Origin: an uncultured Clostridia bacterium
GTDB lineage: Bacteria > Bacillota > Clostridia > TANB77 > CAG-508
Assembly: GCA_947585105.1 (NCBI GenBank)
Contig: CANPWV010000007.1
Span: 1 to 50,232 of the forward strand
Length of the DNA stretch: 50,232 nucleotides
Direction: 5' to 3'
A program made the position numbers and the translations under genes. This document shows, piece by piece, positions 1 through 9,497 of the stretch. The stretch's first letter is position 1, and every line of letters begins with the position of its first letter. The notes under the pieces were generated by a model. It saw nothing but the letters and a program-made list of their open reading frames with translations, did no database searches and was not told the origin of the DNA.

Positions 1-450
1 CATCATCATTTCCATCATCTTTTAATAACTCTAATTGTGAAATAAGTAATGCTTCCATTTTAGCTTTGTACATATCAAACTTCTTTTTTGTTTCTTCAAT
101 TTTAACTCTTAATTCAAATTCTTGACGACTTAAATCTTCAGTTTGTTTTTTAGCTTCTAATCTAGCATCTTCTACGATTTGATCAGCTTGTCCGCTGAGC
201 CATTTTCTTTATATCTTCAGCTGTAGTTTGAGCCATAACTAAAGTATTTTGAAGTGTATGTTCAACATTTCTGTAATGTTCTAAATCTTTTTGGTTATTT
301 TCCATTTGAGTTTTCAATTCAGCATTTTCTTTATATAATTTTTCATACTCAATTGTCAACTCATCAAGAAATTCATCAACTTCACTAACATTATAACCTT
401 TTAGAGATCTTCCGGAATTTCTTATTTTCAATGTCTAACGGTGTTAGCAT
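1..450 (-). CDS. divIVA: DivIVA cell-division/polarity protein, two CGG +1 frameshifts, partial at the window edge
   Basis: DivIVA marks poles and septa through a curved-membrane-binding N-terminus and a coiled coil. Starting at ATG 450 (AGGAGG ten bases upstream) the protein begins MLTPLDIENKKF. A zero-frame CGG at 414-412 would then lead to a stop seven codons later. Skipping its C gives the family sequence GRSLKGYNVSEVDEFLDEL, with Gly at residue 13. A second CGG at 194-192 (preceded by CAG) would end the protein after two more codons. Skipping C restores GQADQIVEDARLEAKKQ and a heptad-rich coiled coil that runs off the left edge. The gene follows sepF, as in many Firmicutes. An ATG at 431 in the shifted frame gives a truncated N-terminus lacking the MLTPLDI segment and is rejected. 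The family is certain; the decoding is inferred. Confidence 0.9.
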
Positions 451-476
451 ATCTATATTCCTCCTACTTATATTGC

Positions 477-953
477 TTATTTCATCCAAGGAGCTTGTGT
501 TCTCTCACTCTTCTCCCTAGTGATAGGTTCATTTACTATATCATAATTATAAGGAGCTACAACAAATATAGAATTAGAAACTTTTTCAATTCTTCCATCT
601 AACGCAGTAACAGCACCACTAACAGTATCAATTATTCTTCTAGCAACATCTTTATTAACATATTCAAGGTTCATAACAATACCATTTTTTGATTTTAATT
701 CACTAATTATTTCATTAACATCTGGATCATAATTAGTTGGTTTAATAATTTTCATTCTTACAGATTGAGTTTGTGGCATTTGAACAACATTTTTCTTGTT
801 CCAAAAACCTACTTTTTTCTCACTTCCAGAATCTACTTCTTCCTCTTCTTCATTTAAGTCATAAGCATTGTCGAAGTTTTCTTCTTCCTCTTCTACTTCA
901 CTATCTTCTCCAACAATAAAATCCCATATTTTTCTAAATGCAGCTACTGCCAT
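477..953 (-). CDS. sepF: SepF, FtsZ-associated cell division protein
   Basis: SepF (158 aa) binds FtsZ and the membrane and helps build the septum. The N-terminal amphipathic segment MAVAAFRKIWDFI is followed by a very acidic linker (about residues 18-45, almost all Glu/Asp). The C-terminal SepF domain follows, with NYDPDVNEIISELKSKNGIVMNLE and a region ending in SNSIFVVAP. I chose ATG 953 because AGGAGG lies just upstream and the amphipathic helix begins there; an upstream in-frame ATG at 1028 adds sequence unlike the family. The gene has no zero-frame CGG and reads straight through. It sits between an HlyD-like gene and divIVA, the usual clostridial cluster. Confidence 0.95.
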   Translation of the reverse strand: MAVAAFRKIWDFIVGEDSEVEEEEENFDNAYDLNEEEEEVDSGSEKKVGFWNKKNVVQMPQTQSVRMKIIKPTNYDPDVNEIISELKSKNGIVMNLEYVNKDVARRIIDTVSGAVTALDGRIEKVSNSIFVVAPYNYDIVNEPITREKSERTQAPWMK

Positions 954-1005
954 CTTTCGCCCTCCTAATAAATTACTTTTCATTCGTAATATCTTAATTA
1001 TATTT

Positions 1006-1036
1006 ATAGTATCTAACTTTTTCCACATATTGTCAA
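1006..1036 (-). promoter_or_regulatory. Putative SigA promoter of sepF-divIVA
   Basis: On the minus strand TTGACA (1036-1031) is followed after 19 bases by TACTAT (1011-1006), about 53 bases upstream of the sepF start. The spacing is longer than the 17-base optimum, so this is a moderate call. It lies in the roughly 220-base gap between the HlyD-like gene and sepF, in which I see nothing else. Confidence 0.5.
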
Positions 1037-1173
1037 TAGTTTTTTTGAAATGTAAACAAATTTTGTATAAATTGTAACATTTCTGTAATTATGTTATTTG
1101 TATGTAAAAAAGCATTTACTTTTTTTCCTATTATTATATTCTAACAAATTTTTAAATTTCCCCTTAAAAATTT

Positions 1174-2417
1174 TTATTTAGATACAATTATTTCATCATA
1201 CAATTTTATTTTTGGGAATTCCACAATTTCATCTTGTGAAAATCCTAAATCTAAAAGTTGCTCATCTGTGTAATTATCAACAATAGAATATGTGTCATTT
1301 TGTCTTAATACTTTAACAAGTATTCTTTCTTTTACTCCAGCTCTATTTCTTATAATATATGTTAAATCATTTTTTTCAGTCAAAGCGCTATTACTTACTT
1401 TCCAGCCACTAAATTCCCACCATATAACATCTAATGTTATTTTTCTATATTCTATTAAGCTTTCCACTTTTTCTGTAATTTTGAAAAATATTATTCTTTT
1501 TCCATCATTTTCTTCTTTTATATATGAAATTTCTGAATCTACCTCACTACTATCTGGAAGTCTTAATTTTACTTTATCTCCAACTTCAGCAATTTCACTA
1601 TTTTCAGTACTCATCGGGCAAGCAATATAACAATTATAATTATTAACAATTTTTCCAGTTTCTTTACTTTCTGGAATTGATGAACAAACATTTAAATCTA
1701 AACCATTTAAAAGTTCTGAATTAACATAGCTAAAATCACCATCATTTACTTTTATTGTATTTTCCAAGCCATCAACTCTATATGATATTATTCCTGGCTT
1801 TGGTGCAACAATTGTTTCAGAATTTCCGAATAAGTTCATTACTTAAAGCTGTTCTTTGTTCAACTAATGATCTTATATATGATCCTTCTGGGCTTAAATT
1901 TCCAGCAATTTCACTCTTTTTAACAATATAATTATCTATTCTTTTTTTATATTCTCTTACATTTTGAATATTATTTTCTTTAAGCATTTTTTCTAATTCT
2001 AGCTTAATTTCAGATTCAATTTCTATAATGTCTGGAAAAGAAGAATATTGTTTATTTTCTTCTTGTGACAAAGCTTCATCAATTTGTTTATCAATTTCTT
2101 CAATCTTTTTTGTAATCTCATCTTCATTACTAGAATAATATCTAAAAACTGGCTCATTAGCCGCTACTCTCGTTCCTTCAGTAACTATCTGAGTAAGTCC
2201 ATTTGTAGAACCATTTCCATTTAATATTTCTTCATCACGTATAATATATCCTTCTGTCTCTTCTTCATAAGAAAGACTTCCGTTTTCTATCATAAACGTA
2301 CTTGCACCATGTTTTATTAAATTTGAAGTATTAAATAAAAAGCAAATTAAGATTCCGAGTAATCAATATAATAGTAAGTATCTTAATAGTTCTTTTATTA
2401 AAGACCTTTTTGTCCAC
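1174..2417 (-). CDS. HlyD-like membrane-fusion protein, two CGG +1 frameshifts
   Basis: The restored product is 413 aa with one N-terminal membrane segment (about residues 12-30), an exported part with a Glu/Lys-rich helical hairpin (about 85-185), and beta-rich flanks typical of HlyD/AcrA adaptor proteins. GTG 2417 shares its G with the miaA stop TAG and has GGAGAAAA upstream. A CGG at 2357-2355 falls inside the membrane helix; skipping C gives LITGILICFLF with Gly21. A second CGG at 1828-1826 follows the helical hairpin; skipping C gives SNELIGNSETIVAPKPG with Gly197, where APKPGIISY resembles the returning lipoyl half-motif. Genes of this type sit beside sepF in many Clostridia. The substrate or partner is unknown. 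Confidence 0.75.
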
Positions 2418-3344
2418 TATTTTCTCCAATCTTCTAAAATAATATTAACATTTTTCTCATTTCCGTCTTCACCATTTAGCCAAATATAATCATTATTTTT
2501 TCTAAACCATGTTAATTGTCTTTTAGCATAATGTCTAGTCTCTTGTTTAATTTTTTCTACCATCTCATCATAGCTTATTTTTCCATATAAATATTCTACA
2601 ACTTCTTTATAACCAATAGCTTGAAAAGCTGTAGGGCAATTTTTATATTTTTCTAGCCAAGCTTTTACTTCATCAATTAAGCCTTGTTTTAGCATTATAT
2701 CAACTCTTAAATTAATTCGTTCATATAATTTTTCTCTATCCCATGTAATTACAAATTTTCTAAAATCATAGTTAATTCCATTTTTTCGAGATTCAATTTC
2801 TTGTTCTGTTTTAGTTTTTCCAGTTTCTTTATAAATTTCTAAAATTCTTACAATTCTCTTTTTATCAGTAGAACTTATATTTTTAGTAGCTTCTTCATCT
2901 ATTTTTAAAGCTTCCTCATAAAGTTCTTTTAAACCCTCATCTGTTTTAGCTTTCTCCATTAAAGAATTTCTATAATCTAAATCAAATTCCATTTCAGGAT
3001 AATCAATTCCATATATAAGTGAATTTATATAAAGTCCTGTTCCTCCTACAACTATTGGAGTTTTACCTTTTGATAAAATTTCTTGTAAAGCACTTTCAGA
3101 ATCTTTTTTAAAATTAGAAACTGTATATCTTTGATCTGGACTTACAAAATCAACTAAATAATGTTTTATTCCGTCCATTTCTTCAGTTGTTACTTTAGCT
3201 GTTCCAATTTCCATGTCTTTATAAATTTGCATAGAATCAGAAGAAATAATTTCTCCATTTATTTTTTTAGCAAGTTCTATAGATAGTGATGTTTTCCCGT
3301 GACGCAGTAGGTCCAGCTATTACAATAACTTTTGGTTTGTCCAC
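2417..3344 (-). CDS. miaA: MiaA tRNA dimethylallyltransferase, CGG +1 frameshift in the P-loop
   Basis: MiaA prenylates A37 of tRNAs that read U-starting codons. From GTG 3344 (AGGAGA upstream, five bases after the mutL stop) the protein begins MDKPKVIVIAGPTAS. The next zero-frame codon is CGG (3299-3297), leading to a stop after nine further codons. Skipping C gives GPTASGKTSLSIELAKK, the canonical MiaA P-loop, with Gly16 as its invariant glycine. The rest reads without interruption: SSDSMQIYKDMEIGTAK, GGTGLYI, TAFQAIGYKE and a C-terminal RQLTWFR motif. Total 308 aa, normal for the family. This is one of the clearest cases that CGGN yields glycine, because arginine there would destroy nucleotide binding. 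Confidence 0.95.
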
Positions 3345-3348
3345 TTTT

Positions 3349-5856
3349 TTATCTCCTACTAAATTTTTTCTCCATATTAGCTTTTGTAATCTTAACAGCT
3401 GTAAGTCTTCCGTTTGGATACATAAAAGGACTAGGAAGAGTTAATAATCTAGAAATCAAATCTTCTAACTCTTTTTCATCTAATTTTGTATCTGTAAGTT
3501 CTACATATTTATTTGCAACTGTACTTATAAATTTATCTTCTTTTTCAGTAGTAGCTGTAACCGCAACTGTATTCATTTCTCTTAATATTTCTAAAAATAA
3601 TTTTTTAGTATTTAAGCTTTCAGCCCAACTAGGAACTTTTGTAAGTTTTAGAGTTGTCTCTCCAAATTCTTCATAATCAAAACTTGTTTTTCTAAACATC
3701 TGAACAAGATCACGAGCCATACTCATTTCTTTTGGCGTTAATGTTACAATATCAGCCAAAAGAAGTGTTACAGAATCATCTGTATTATCATCATAAAAAT
3801 CTTTTTTTACAACTTCATACATAAGTCTTTCTTCTGCAGCGCTTTTTTCAATCATATACATTTCATCTTTTACTTCGATTATTGAGAAATTTTCAAAAAT
3901 AGTTCCTATAAATCTATATTTAATAGCTGGTGTTTCCTCTGGCTTTTCTTCAAACACAGTTTCATTTTCAATATTTTCTACTATTTGAATATTATCAGAA
4001 AAATCTAATTTTTGATTTTCTTCTTCTTTTGTTTTTCTAATAGATTGAACTTCTTTTCCGAAAACTTGCTTATACATATTTTCGAATTCTTTAGTCATAG
4101 GAACATCTTCTGTTTTATTTTTATATAATTCTGAACGCACTTTTCCTGTATCAATAAGTTGTGTATCATCCATATCACTTTTTACTTTTTGTTCAATTAA
4201 TCTTTCTGTAACAATATCAGAAGCTTCTTCTATAATTTCTTTATTTTGGTCTTCTTCTTTTGGTTCAATTTTTTCTTCTATTTTTGGTTCTTCTTTTATT
4301 TCAGATCTTACTTCTTCTGTATTTATAATAGTTGTTTCACGATTATTTTCTTCTTCAATTTTTTTCAAAGAATCCATAACTTCTGTTTTTGAATCATTGC
4401 TAGAAAACAACTTAGTTGAATCAACTTCTACAGTTTCAGAATTAGATTTTTGTTTTAAAATATCATTTATATTATAATCAGACTCTTTTGTATTACTTGA
4501 AATTATTGTATTTCCGATTTTTACTTCTTGTGATTTTTCTTCATCTACTTCTGGAACAGTTATCTTTTGGATATCTTCTATTTCTTCTTTAATCTTTTCT
4601 TCATCATTTTCTAATTCTTTTTCAAAATTGCTCCATTTTGTAGTATCATTTCTTCTAGCCTCATATAGTTCCTCAATAAGTGTATTTTTTTCTTCATCTT
4701 CCTCTTTTTCAGTATTTTTAAACTTTTTGAAAAATCCTGAAAATACCCCTTCTCTTGGCTTAAACTCTTCTTTTTTAGGCTCTGTATCCACAATTTGTTC
4801 ACTTTCTTGTGGTTGTTCTTCTATTTTTTCATTATTCTCTATTTCAGGAGCCTTTGGCTCTTTAACTATAATATCTTCATTTTTTGATTTTATTGAATGA
4901 TAAATAGCTTGGAATACTTTTTGTTCTTCTTGAAATCTAACTTCTAATTTTGCTGGATGAACATTACAATCAACTTTTGATGGATCTATTTCTAAGTTCA
5001 AAACAGCAAATCCATATTTTCCAGCTGGTAAAATATCTTTATAAGCACTATCAATAGCTGATGTTAATGTTTTATCTTTTACATATCTATTATTTACAAA
5101 AAAGATTTGTCCATTTCTATTTGAGCGAGCAATATTAGAATTTCCAATAACTCCAGTAACTTTAATATCTTCATATGTATAGTCAACCTCAGTAACGCCA
5201 TCTGCTACATCTTTTCCATAAATACTATAAATAATTGACTTCAAATCACCATTTCCAGTTGTTTGAATATCAGTTTTTCCAGTATTAATAAACTTTATAG
5301 CAACATCTTTATTAATTAAAGCAAGTCTTGTAATTGCGTCTTCAATATAACCAGCTTCTGTAAAATCTTTCTTTAAAAATTTATATCTAACAGGTGTATT
5401 GAAAAATAGGTTTTTAACTGTTATCATAGTTCCGTTTTGGCAAGCAAATTCGCCTTTTTCTAAAACTTTTCCGCCTTCTAAAACAATTCTATGACCAACT
5501 TCGTCTTCTGGTCTTTTTGAAATCATTTCTACATTACTAATAGAAGCAATACTAGCTAAAGCCTCGCCTCTAAAGCCCATTGTTTTTACTTTTTCTAAAT
5601 CTTCAGAGCTTCTAATTTTACTTGTAGCGTGGCGTTCAAAAGCAATCTCCATATCATCTTCAGCAATTCCACAGCCATCATCAACTATTTTGATTAAAGA
5701 AATACCACCATTTTTAATTTCAACTGTAAGGTTTTTACAACCAGCATCTATTGAGTTTTCACACATTTCTTTAACAACTGATGCAGGTCTTTCTATAACT
5801 TCACCTGCTGCAATTTTGTTAATTGTTAAATCGTCCAAAAGTACTATTTTTCCCAT
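3349..5856 (-). CDS. mutL: MutL DNA mismatch repair protein
   Basis: MutL (835 aa) links MutS mismatch recognition to strand processing. The GHKL ATPase N-terminus is clear: ENSIDAGC, DDGCGI, FRGEALASIASI and the region NVHPAKLEVRF near residue 320. A long acidic Glu/Lys-rich linker follows (about 330-640), much longer than in Bacillus. The C-terminal dimerisation domain starts near YRFIGTIFENFSIIE. I do not see a clear DQHA(x)2E(x)4E endonuclease motif; the equivalent region reads MIEKSAAEERLMYE, which would suggest a weakened nuclease site. The gene has no zero-frame CGG and is intact. It follows recO and leads into miaA with a four-base gap. Confidence 0.95.
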   Translation of the reverse strand: MGKIVLLDDLTINKIAAGEVIERPASVVKEMCENSIDAGCKNLTVEIKNGGISLIKIVDDGCGIAEDDMEIAFERHATSKIRSSEDLEKVKTMGFRGEALASIASISNVEMISKRPEDEVGHRIVLEGGKVLEKGEFACQNGTMITVKNLFFNTPVRYKFLKKDFTEAGYIEDAITRLALINKDVAIKFINTGKTDIQTTGNGDLKSIIYSIYGKDVADGVTEVDYTYEDIKVTGVIGNSNIARSNRNGQIFFVNNRYVKDKTLTSAIDSAYKDILPAGKYGFAVLNLEIDPSKVDCNVHPAKLEVRFQEEQKVFQAIYHSIKSKNEDIIVKEPKAPEIENNEKIEEQPQESEQIVDTEPKKEEFKPREGVFSGFFKKFKNTEKEEDEEKNTLIEELYEARRNDTTKWSNFEKELENDEEKIKEEIEDIQKITVPEVDEEKSQEVKIGNTIISSNTKESDYNINDILKQKSNSETVEVDSTKLFSSNDSKTEVMDSLKKIEEENNRETTIINTEEVRSEIKEEPKIEEKIEPKEEDQNKEIIEEASDIVTERLIEQKVKSDMDDTQLIDTGKVRSELYKNKTEDVPMTKEFENMYKQVFGKEVQSIRKTKEEENQKLDFSDNIQIVENIENETVFEEKPEETPAIKYRFIGTIFENFSIIEVKDEMYMIEKSAAEERLMYEVVKKDFYDDNTDDSVTLLLADIVTLTPKEMSMARDLVQMFRKTSFDYEEFGETTLKLTKVPSWAESLNTKKLFLEILREMNTVAVTATTEKEDKFISTVANKYVELTDTKLDEKELEDLISRLLTLPSPFMYPNGRLTAVKITKANMEKKFSRR

Positions 5857-5945
5857 ATTTCAATTCCTTTCAAAATTAAAGAATAATATAAAAAATAAAT
5901 TTCAAAAGTATTATATCATTAAACTTTTTTTTTGTGTAGATTTTT

Positions 5946-6674
5946 TTATAATTTTTCTATTTTATATTCTTTTTCTAACTTTTCATTCAAATATAATCTT
6001 GAAACAATTTCAAATTCTTTTCTAGCTTTTTCTGAAAGATTAAAAGAAAATATCTTTTTACTATCTGCTTTTATAGAATATATAATAGCGTTTTTTGTGG
6101 CCTCAGAAATATTAAATGAACCTGGCTCTTGTTTCTTGCAATTACTACATTTAAAGCCATTATCTTTAAACGAAAAAGCTGTTAAATCTTCTTTTGATTT
6201 ACATGATACACATTCAGAAATATTTGGCGAAAAGCCGAGAATTTTCATCAACCTCATTTTAAAAACAGACACAATAAAATCTAAATCTTTATCTATTTCA
6301 GAAATTGAATATAACGTATTTAGATATAATTTTAAAACATGAAATGAATTCTGATTTTCGGTAGTTACATCATTTATAATTTTAGTAATGTGAGCTCCAT
6401 AAGTAAGCTTGTCCAAATCTGTTCTTAGATTATAAAACATTTCAATTGTCTCGCAAGAATTAATTGTATATGTATCTCCACCTTTGAAAAGAAAATACTC
6501 TCCAAAAGTGAATAATTGAGTAGCTCCAAGTAAACTACTCTTTGTTCGTCTAGCTCCTTTAGCTGTGCAACTAATTTTTCCGAGATTAGGAGTAAGAATC
6601 GTAAGCATTTTATCAGAATCTCCAGAATTACTTTCCGCTATTATTATTCCATTTACTTTCAAGTTCTTTGCCAA
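5946..6674 (-). CDS. recO: RecO recombination mediator
   Basis: RecO (242 aa) loads RecA on SSB-coated DNA in the RecFOR pathway. The N-terminal OB fold is visible (VNGIIIAESNSGDSDKMLTILTPNLGKISCTAKGARR), followed by a helical domain with a four-cysteine zinc site (CVSC and, about 20 residues on, CSNC). Translation starts at TTG 6674, inside the coding region of the upstream yqzL gene, so the two overlap by 47 bases. Several CGG triplets occur but all straddle codons (CTC-GGA, ATA-GCG-GAA). It follows era and yqzL, the usual Firmicute order. Confidence 0.93.
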   Translation of the reverse strand: MAKNLKVNGIIIAESNSGDSDKMLTILTPNLGKISCTAKGARRTKSSLLGATQLFTFGEYFLFKGGDTYTINSCETIEMFYNLRTDLDKLTYGAHITKIINDVTTENQNSFHVLKLYLNTLYSISEIDKDLDFIVSVFKMRLMKILGFSPNISECVSCKSKEDLTAFSFKDNGFKCSNCKKQEPGSFNISEATKNAIIYSIKADSKKIFSFNLSEKARKEFEIVSRLYLNEKLEKEYKIEKL

Positions 6675-6771
6675 GACTTACTTCCTCCATTTTTTTATAT
6701 TTGCAAAATTCTAGATAATCTGTAATTTCACCTGTTTTTTCAAAAATTTTCCAAGCTTCTTTTTTATTCAT
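6628..6771 (-). CDS. yqzL: YqzL-like small protein
   Basis: A 47-codon ORF from ATG 6771 encodes MNKKEAWKIFEKTGEITDYL, then EFCKYKKMEEVSLGKELESKW. The W-K-x-F-x-x-T-G-x-x-x-x-Y-L pattern and the place directly between era and recO match the small YqzL family of Firmicutes, whose function is unknown. It overlaps the recO start by 47 bases, so it is probably translationally coupled to recO. Confidence 0.7.
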   Translation of the reverse strand: MNKKEAWKIFEKTGEITDYLEFCKYKKMEEVSLGKELESKWNNNSGK

Positions 6772-6825
6772 AAAATCACACCCTCTAGAATTATCTATTT
6801 GTAATTTATGAAAAAATATTCATCC

Positions 6826-7731
6826 TTATTTTAGTTTAAATTTTTTATTAACTATTGAATCCATATTTATCCAGTCTTCTTTAACTTTTACCCAAATTCT
6901 AAGATTTACTTTTAAATCAAACATTTTCTCCAAATCAGTTCTAGCAAAAGTCGAAATTTTCTTTAACATTTCTCCGCCTTTTCCTATTATTATTCCCTTA
7001 TGAGCTTCTCTTAAACAATATAAATTTGCTTCTATATTATAAAATGGTTCACTTTTTGTTGTCTTTTTTGTTTCAAATTTTTGAACTTCGACTAATATTC
7101 CATGTGGTACTTCATCATTTAAAAGTTTTAGGGCTTTTTCACGAATTACCTCTTCTGTCATTTGTCTCATTGTTTGATCTGTATATTCATCTTCATTGTA
7201 ATATTTTGGACCAACTGGTAAACTTTTTTCAATTTCTAATAATATTTCTTCTGTCTCATTATTTTTTAAAGCAGATATTGGGATTATCGCCTTAAAATCA
7301 TATTCATTTCTATAAATATCAATAAGTTTTAAAATTTTATCTTTAGGAATTAAATCAATCTTGTTTATTATTAGTATTGTAGGCTTTTTAGCCTCTCTTA
7401 TCTTATCTAAAATTTGTTCGTTTTCAGCTGAAATTTCTTTTTCTGTTCCATCTACTAAAAATAAAACACAATCAACTTCTTTTATTATAGTATATGATGT
7501 ATCTATCATTGTTTTGCTTAATTTTGATTTTCCTTTATGAATACCAGGAGTATCTGTTACAATTATTTGAGAATTTTCTCTATTTATTATTGCTTTAATC
7601 GCGGTTCTTGTTGTTTGAGTTTTATAAGCTGTTATTGAAACTTTTTCTCCTACCAATTTATTTAAAAGTGTTGATTTTCCACTATTTGTTTTTCCAATTA
7701 AACTTACAAATCCTGATCTAAAATTTTCCAC
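6826..7731 (-). CDS. era: Era GTPase, 30S ribosome assembly factor
   Basis: Era (301 aa) is an essential GTPase that binds the 3' end of 16S rRNA through a C-terminal KH domain. G motifs are present: GKTNSGKST (G1, where the usual Arg-Pro-Asn is Thr-Asn), TQTTRT (G2), DTPGIHKGKSKLSK (G3), NKIDLI (G4) and SALK (G5). The KH domain is at about residues 205-290 with GIIIGKGGEMLKKI. Length is normal. It lies downstream of ybeY and upstream of yqzL-recO. Confidence 0.97.
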   Translation of the reverse strand: MENFRSGFVSLIGKTNSGKSTLLNKLVGEKVSITAYKTQTTRTAIKAIINRENSQIIVTDTPGIHKGKSKLSKTMIDTSYTIIKEVDCVLFLVDGTEKEISAENEQILDKIREAKKPTILIINKIDLIPKDKILKLIDIYRNEYDFKAIIPISALKNNETEEILLEIEKSLPVGPKYYNEDEYTDQTMRQMTEEVIREKALKLLNDEVPHGILVEVQKFETKKTTKSEPFYNIEANLYCLREAHKGIIIGKGGEMLKKISTFARTDLEKMFDLKVNLRIWVKVKEDWINMDSIVNKKFKLK

Positions 7732-7749
7732 GTTTAGATAATTCCTTTC

Positions 7750-8217
7750 TTAATCTCTTCTAATATCTAATAGTCCTAAAACATTTTCTTCTTTTTCTCT
7801 CATGACTTTTTTATCACTTTCTTCCATGTGATCATAACCCATTAAATGATAAAATCCATGAACAACCATATAACTAAGTTCTCTTTCAAAACTATGGCCA
7901 TATTCTATAGCTTGCTCTTTAACTCTATCTATTGAAATCATTATATCTCCTAAAGCTTCAGGAAAATCTCCATTTAATTTTTCGATTTCATCTTTTTCAA
8001 ACATTGGAAATGAAAGAACATCTGTCTCTTTATCTATATTTCTATAAGTTTTATTAGTAATTCTAATGTTTTTAGGATTTGTTAAAATAACACTTAAATA
8101 AAGATTTTTCTTTTCTAATCCTTCTACTTCAAAACATTTTTTAGCAACTTTTTCAACTATTTTTTTATATTCTTCATTTTCTTCAATATCTAAAAAATCA
8201 ATTTCTGTTACTTCCAT
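7750..8217 (-). CDS. ybeY: YbeY endoribonuclease / rRNA maturation factor
   Basis: YbeY (155 aa from ATG 8217) is a metal-dependent RNase acting in 16S rRNA 3'-end maturation. The signature appears as HGFYHLMGYDH (H-x3-H-x5-H zinc site), with DVLSFPMFE and LGDIMISIDR upstream. An in-frame ATG at 8244 would add nine residues; I prefer 8217, where an AAGAAG element lies a few bases upstream and the usual N-terminus begins. The dgkA and cdd genes often found between ybeY and era are missing here. Confidence 0.93.
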   Translation of the reverse strand: MEVTEIDFLDIEENEEYKKIVEKVAKKCFEVEGLEKKNLYLSVILTNPKNIRITNKTYRNIDKETDVLSFPMFEKDEIEKLNGDFPEALGDIMISIDRVKEQAIEYGHSFERELSYMVVHGFYHLMGYDHMEESDKKVMREKEENVLGLLDIRRD

Positions 8218-8246
8218 AAATATTCTTCTTTCTTTAAAAATCAAAT

Positions 8247-8274
8247 AGAGGTATGTAAAAATCTACACACCTCT
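8247..8274 (-). terminator. Hairpin between the 396-aa gene and ybeY
   Basis: AGAGGT-A-TGTA (8247-8257) pairs with TACA-C-ACCTCT (8264-8274) with one mismatch. On the minus strand it is followed by a T-rich stretch. It could be a terminator or a partial attenuator upstream of ybeY. Confidence 0.5.
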
Positions 8275-8285
8275 TTCGTTAAAAT

Positions 8286-9476
8286 TTAAGCTGACTTTTT
8301 TACATATCTTGCTTTTTCACCTGTTACAAAACTATTTTTAAAGTTTTTCATAACTCCAAATTCAACAAGTTTTGTTTTATAGAATTTTCTTAATTGTTTA
8401 TTTTTAGGGCTTGTATCATCAATTTGAGAAAGTTCTCTTTTCAAAGATAAAATTTCTTTCTCTTCTTGGCTATCAGTATTACTATATTTTGTCCAGAACT
8501 TTTTATATTTTTCTCTTTCGTTACTATTTTCCCAATAAACTTTTGTTGATAAAAGTTTTACATTATAATCTTCTATCAACTTCAAAAGCATTTTATAAGC
8601 TTCTTCTTTCTTAGTTTCATTTTCTGTTGTAACAATTAATGATCTTAAATCTCTCAAAAGCTTATTATAACATTGTTCAGCAGCAACTAATGGTAGACTA
8701 TGTGTAAATAAAACTCTACTTAAACCAAGTAAAATCATATTTTTTTCTAAATATTCTTTTTCATCTAATTTTCCAATACTAAATTTTTCATATTCTTCAT
8801 AACCAGATAAAATTGTATTATAATTTTCATTATTTTTATCAATTTCAAGCTTAAGTGGAACAACTTTTTTTATATATTCTTCTAAAGTATCAAATATACT
8901 TTTATATAAAGGAACTAATCCATTTGCACCAGCTTTAATTCCATCAGCAAGTTTAATTGAATAGTTTTTAATAATTCCTTTATATAGACTATCCATTTTA
9001 TCAACATATAAATTTTTAAATCTTTCAACCATCTTCTCTTTTCCAGAAGATTTGAAATTTTCAAAATCTAATTCTAACAAAAATTTTTGTTTTCTATATT
9101 TATATTCTAAATATTCTGTTTCTTTAAGACGAACTATATTATAATAATTAGATAAAGCATCTCTTTCAAACACTGTTGCAGAGCCATTTTTTACTTTCTT
9201 ATAAACAGAATCCATAATAAATTTATCAATTGATTCTAGATATAAAGTATAACTTTCTTCATATCTATTTAAAGCTATATCTTTCTTAGAGGCATCATCT
9301 GATTTTTCTAATTTTTTATAATTCTCATAATATTTTATAACATTATTTCTTTTCATTGAAATTAGCATTCCATTTATACCAATCTTTCCAGGTATAAGCA
9401 ATTTACTAATTGTATTTGAAATTTTGTTAAAAAACGTAGTATTAGGCTGAATTACCTTTAAGCTTCTTTCTTCCAT
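8286..9476 (-). CDS. Unknown helical protein in the usual place of phoH
   Basis: I do not recognise this 396-aa protein. It has no signal peptide or clear membrane span and is strongly charged and helical, with many Lys/Glu-rich stretches. Possible landmarks are the N-terminal hydrophobic-basic segment LLIPGKIGINGMLISMKRNN and a basic C-terminus ending YVKKSA. No catalytic motif is evident. In related genomes yqfD is followed by phoH and then ybeY; here this gene occupies that place and no phoH is seen. The gene contains no CGG in its coding strand. A function in sporulation or RNA metabolism would be guesswork. Confidence 0.8.
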   Translation of the reverse strand: MEERSLKVIQPNTTFFNKISNTISKLLIPGKIGINGMLISMKRNNVIKYYENYKKLEKSDDASKKDIALNRYEESYTLYLESIDKFIMDSVYKKVKNGSATVFERDALSNYYNIVRLKETEYLEYKYRKQKFLLELDFENFKSSGKEKMVERFKNLYVDKMDSLYKGIIKNYSIKLADGIKAGANGLVPLYKSIFDTLEEYIKKVVPLKLEIDKNNENYNTILSGYEEYEKFSIGKLDEKEYLEKNMILLGLSRVLFTHSLPLVAAEQCYNKLLRDLRSLIVTTENETKKEEAYKMLLKLIEDYNVKLLSTKVYWENSNEREKYKKFWTKYSNTDSQEEKEILSLKRELSQIDDTSPKNKQLRKFYKTKLVEFGVMKNFKNSFVTGEKARYVKKSA

Positions 9477-9497
9477 CTGTTCCCTTCCTTTCCTAAC

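Noticed and set aside
477..1028. Longer sepF start at 1028
   Set aside because: The extension overlaps the promoter, is unlike SepF, and ATG 953 has a strong ribosome binding site with the typical membrane helix.
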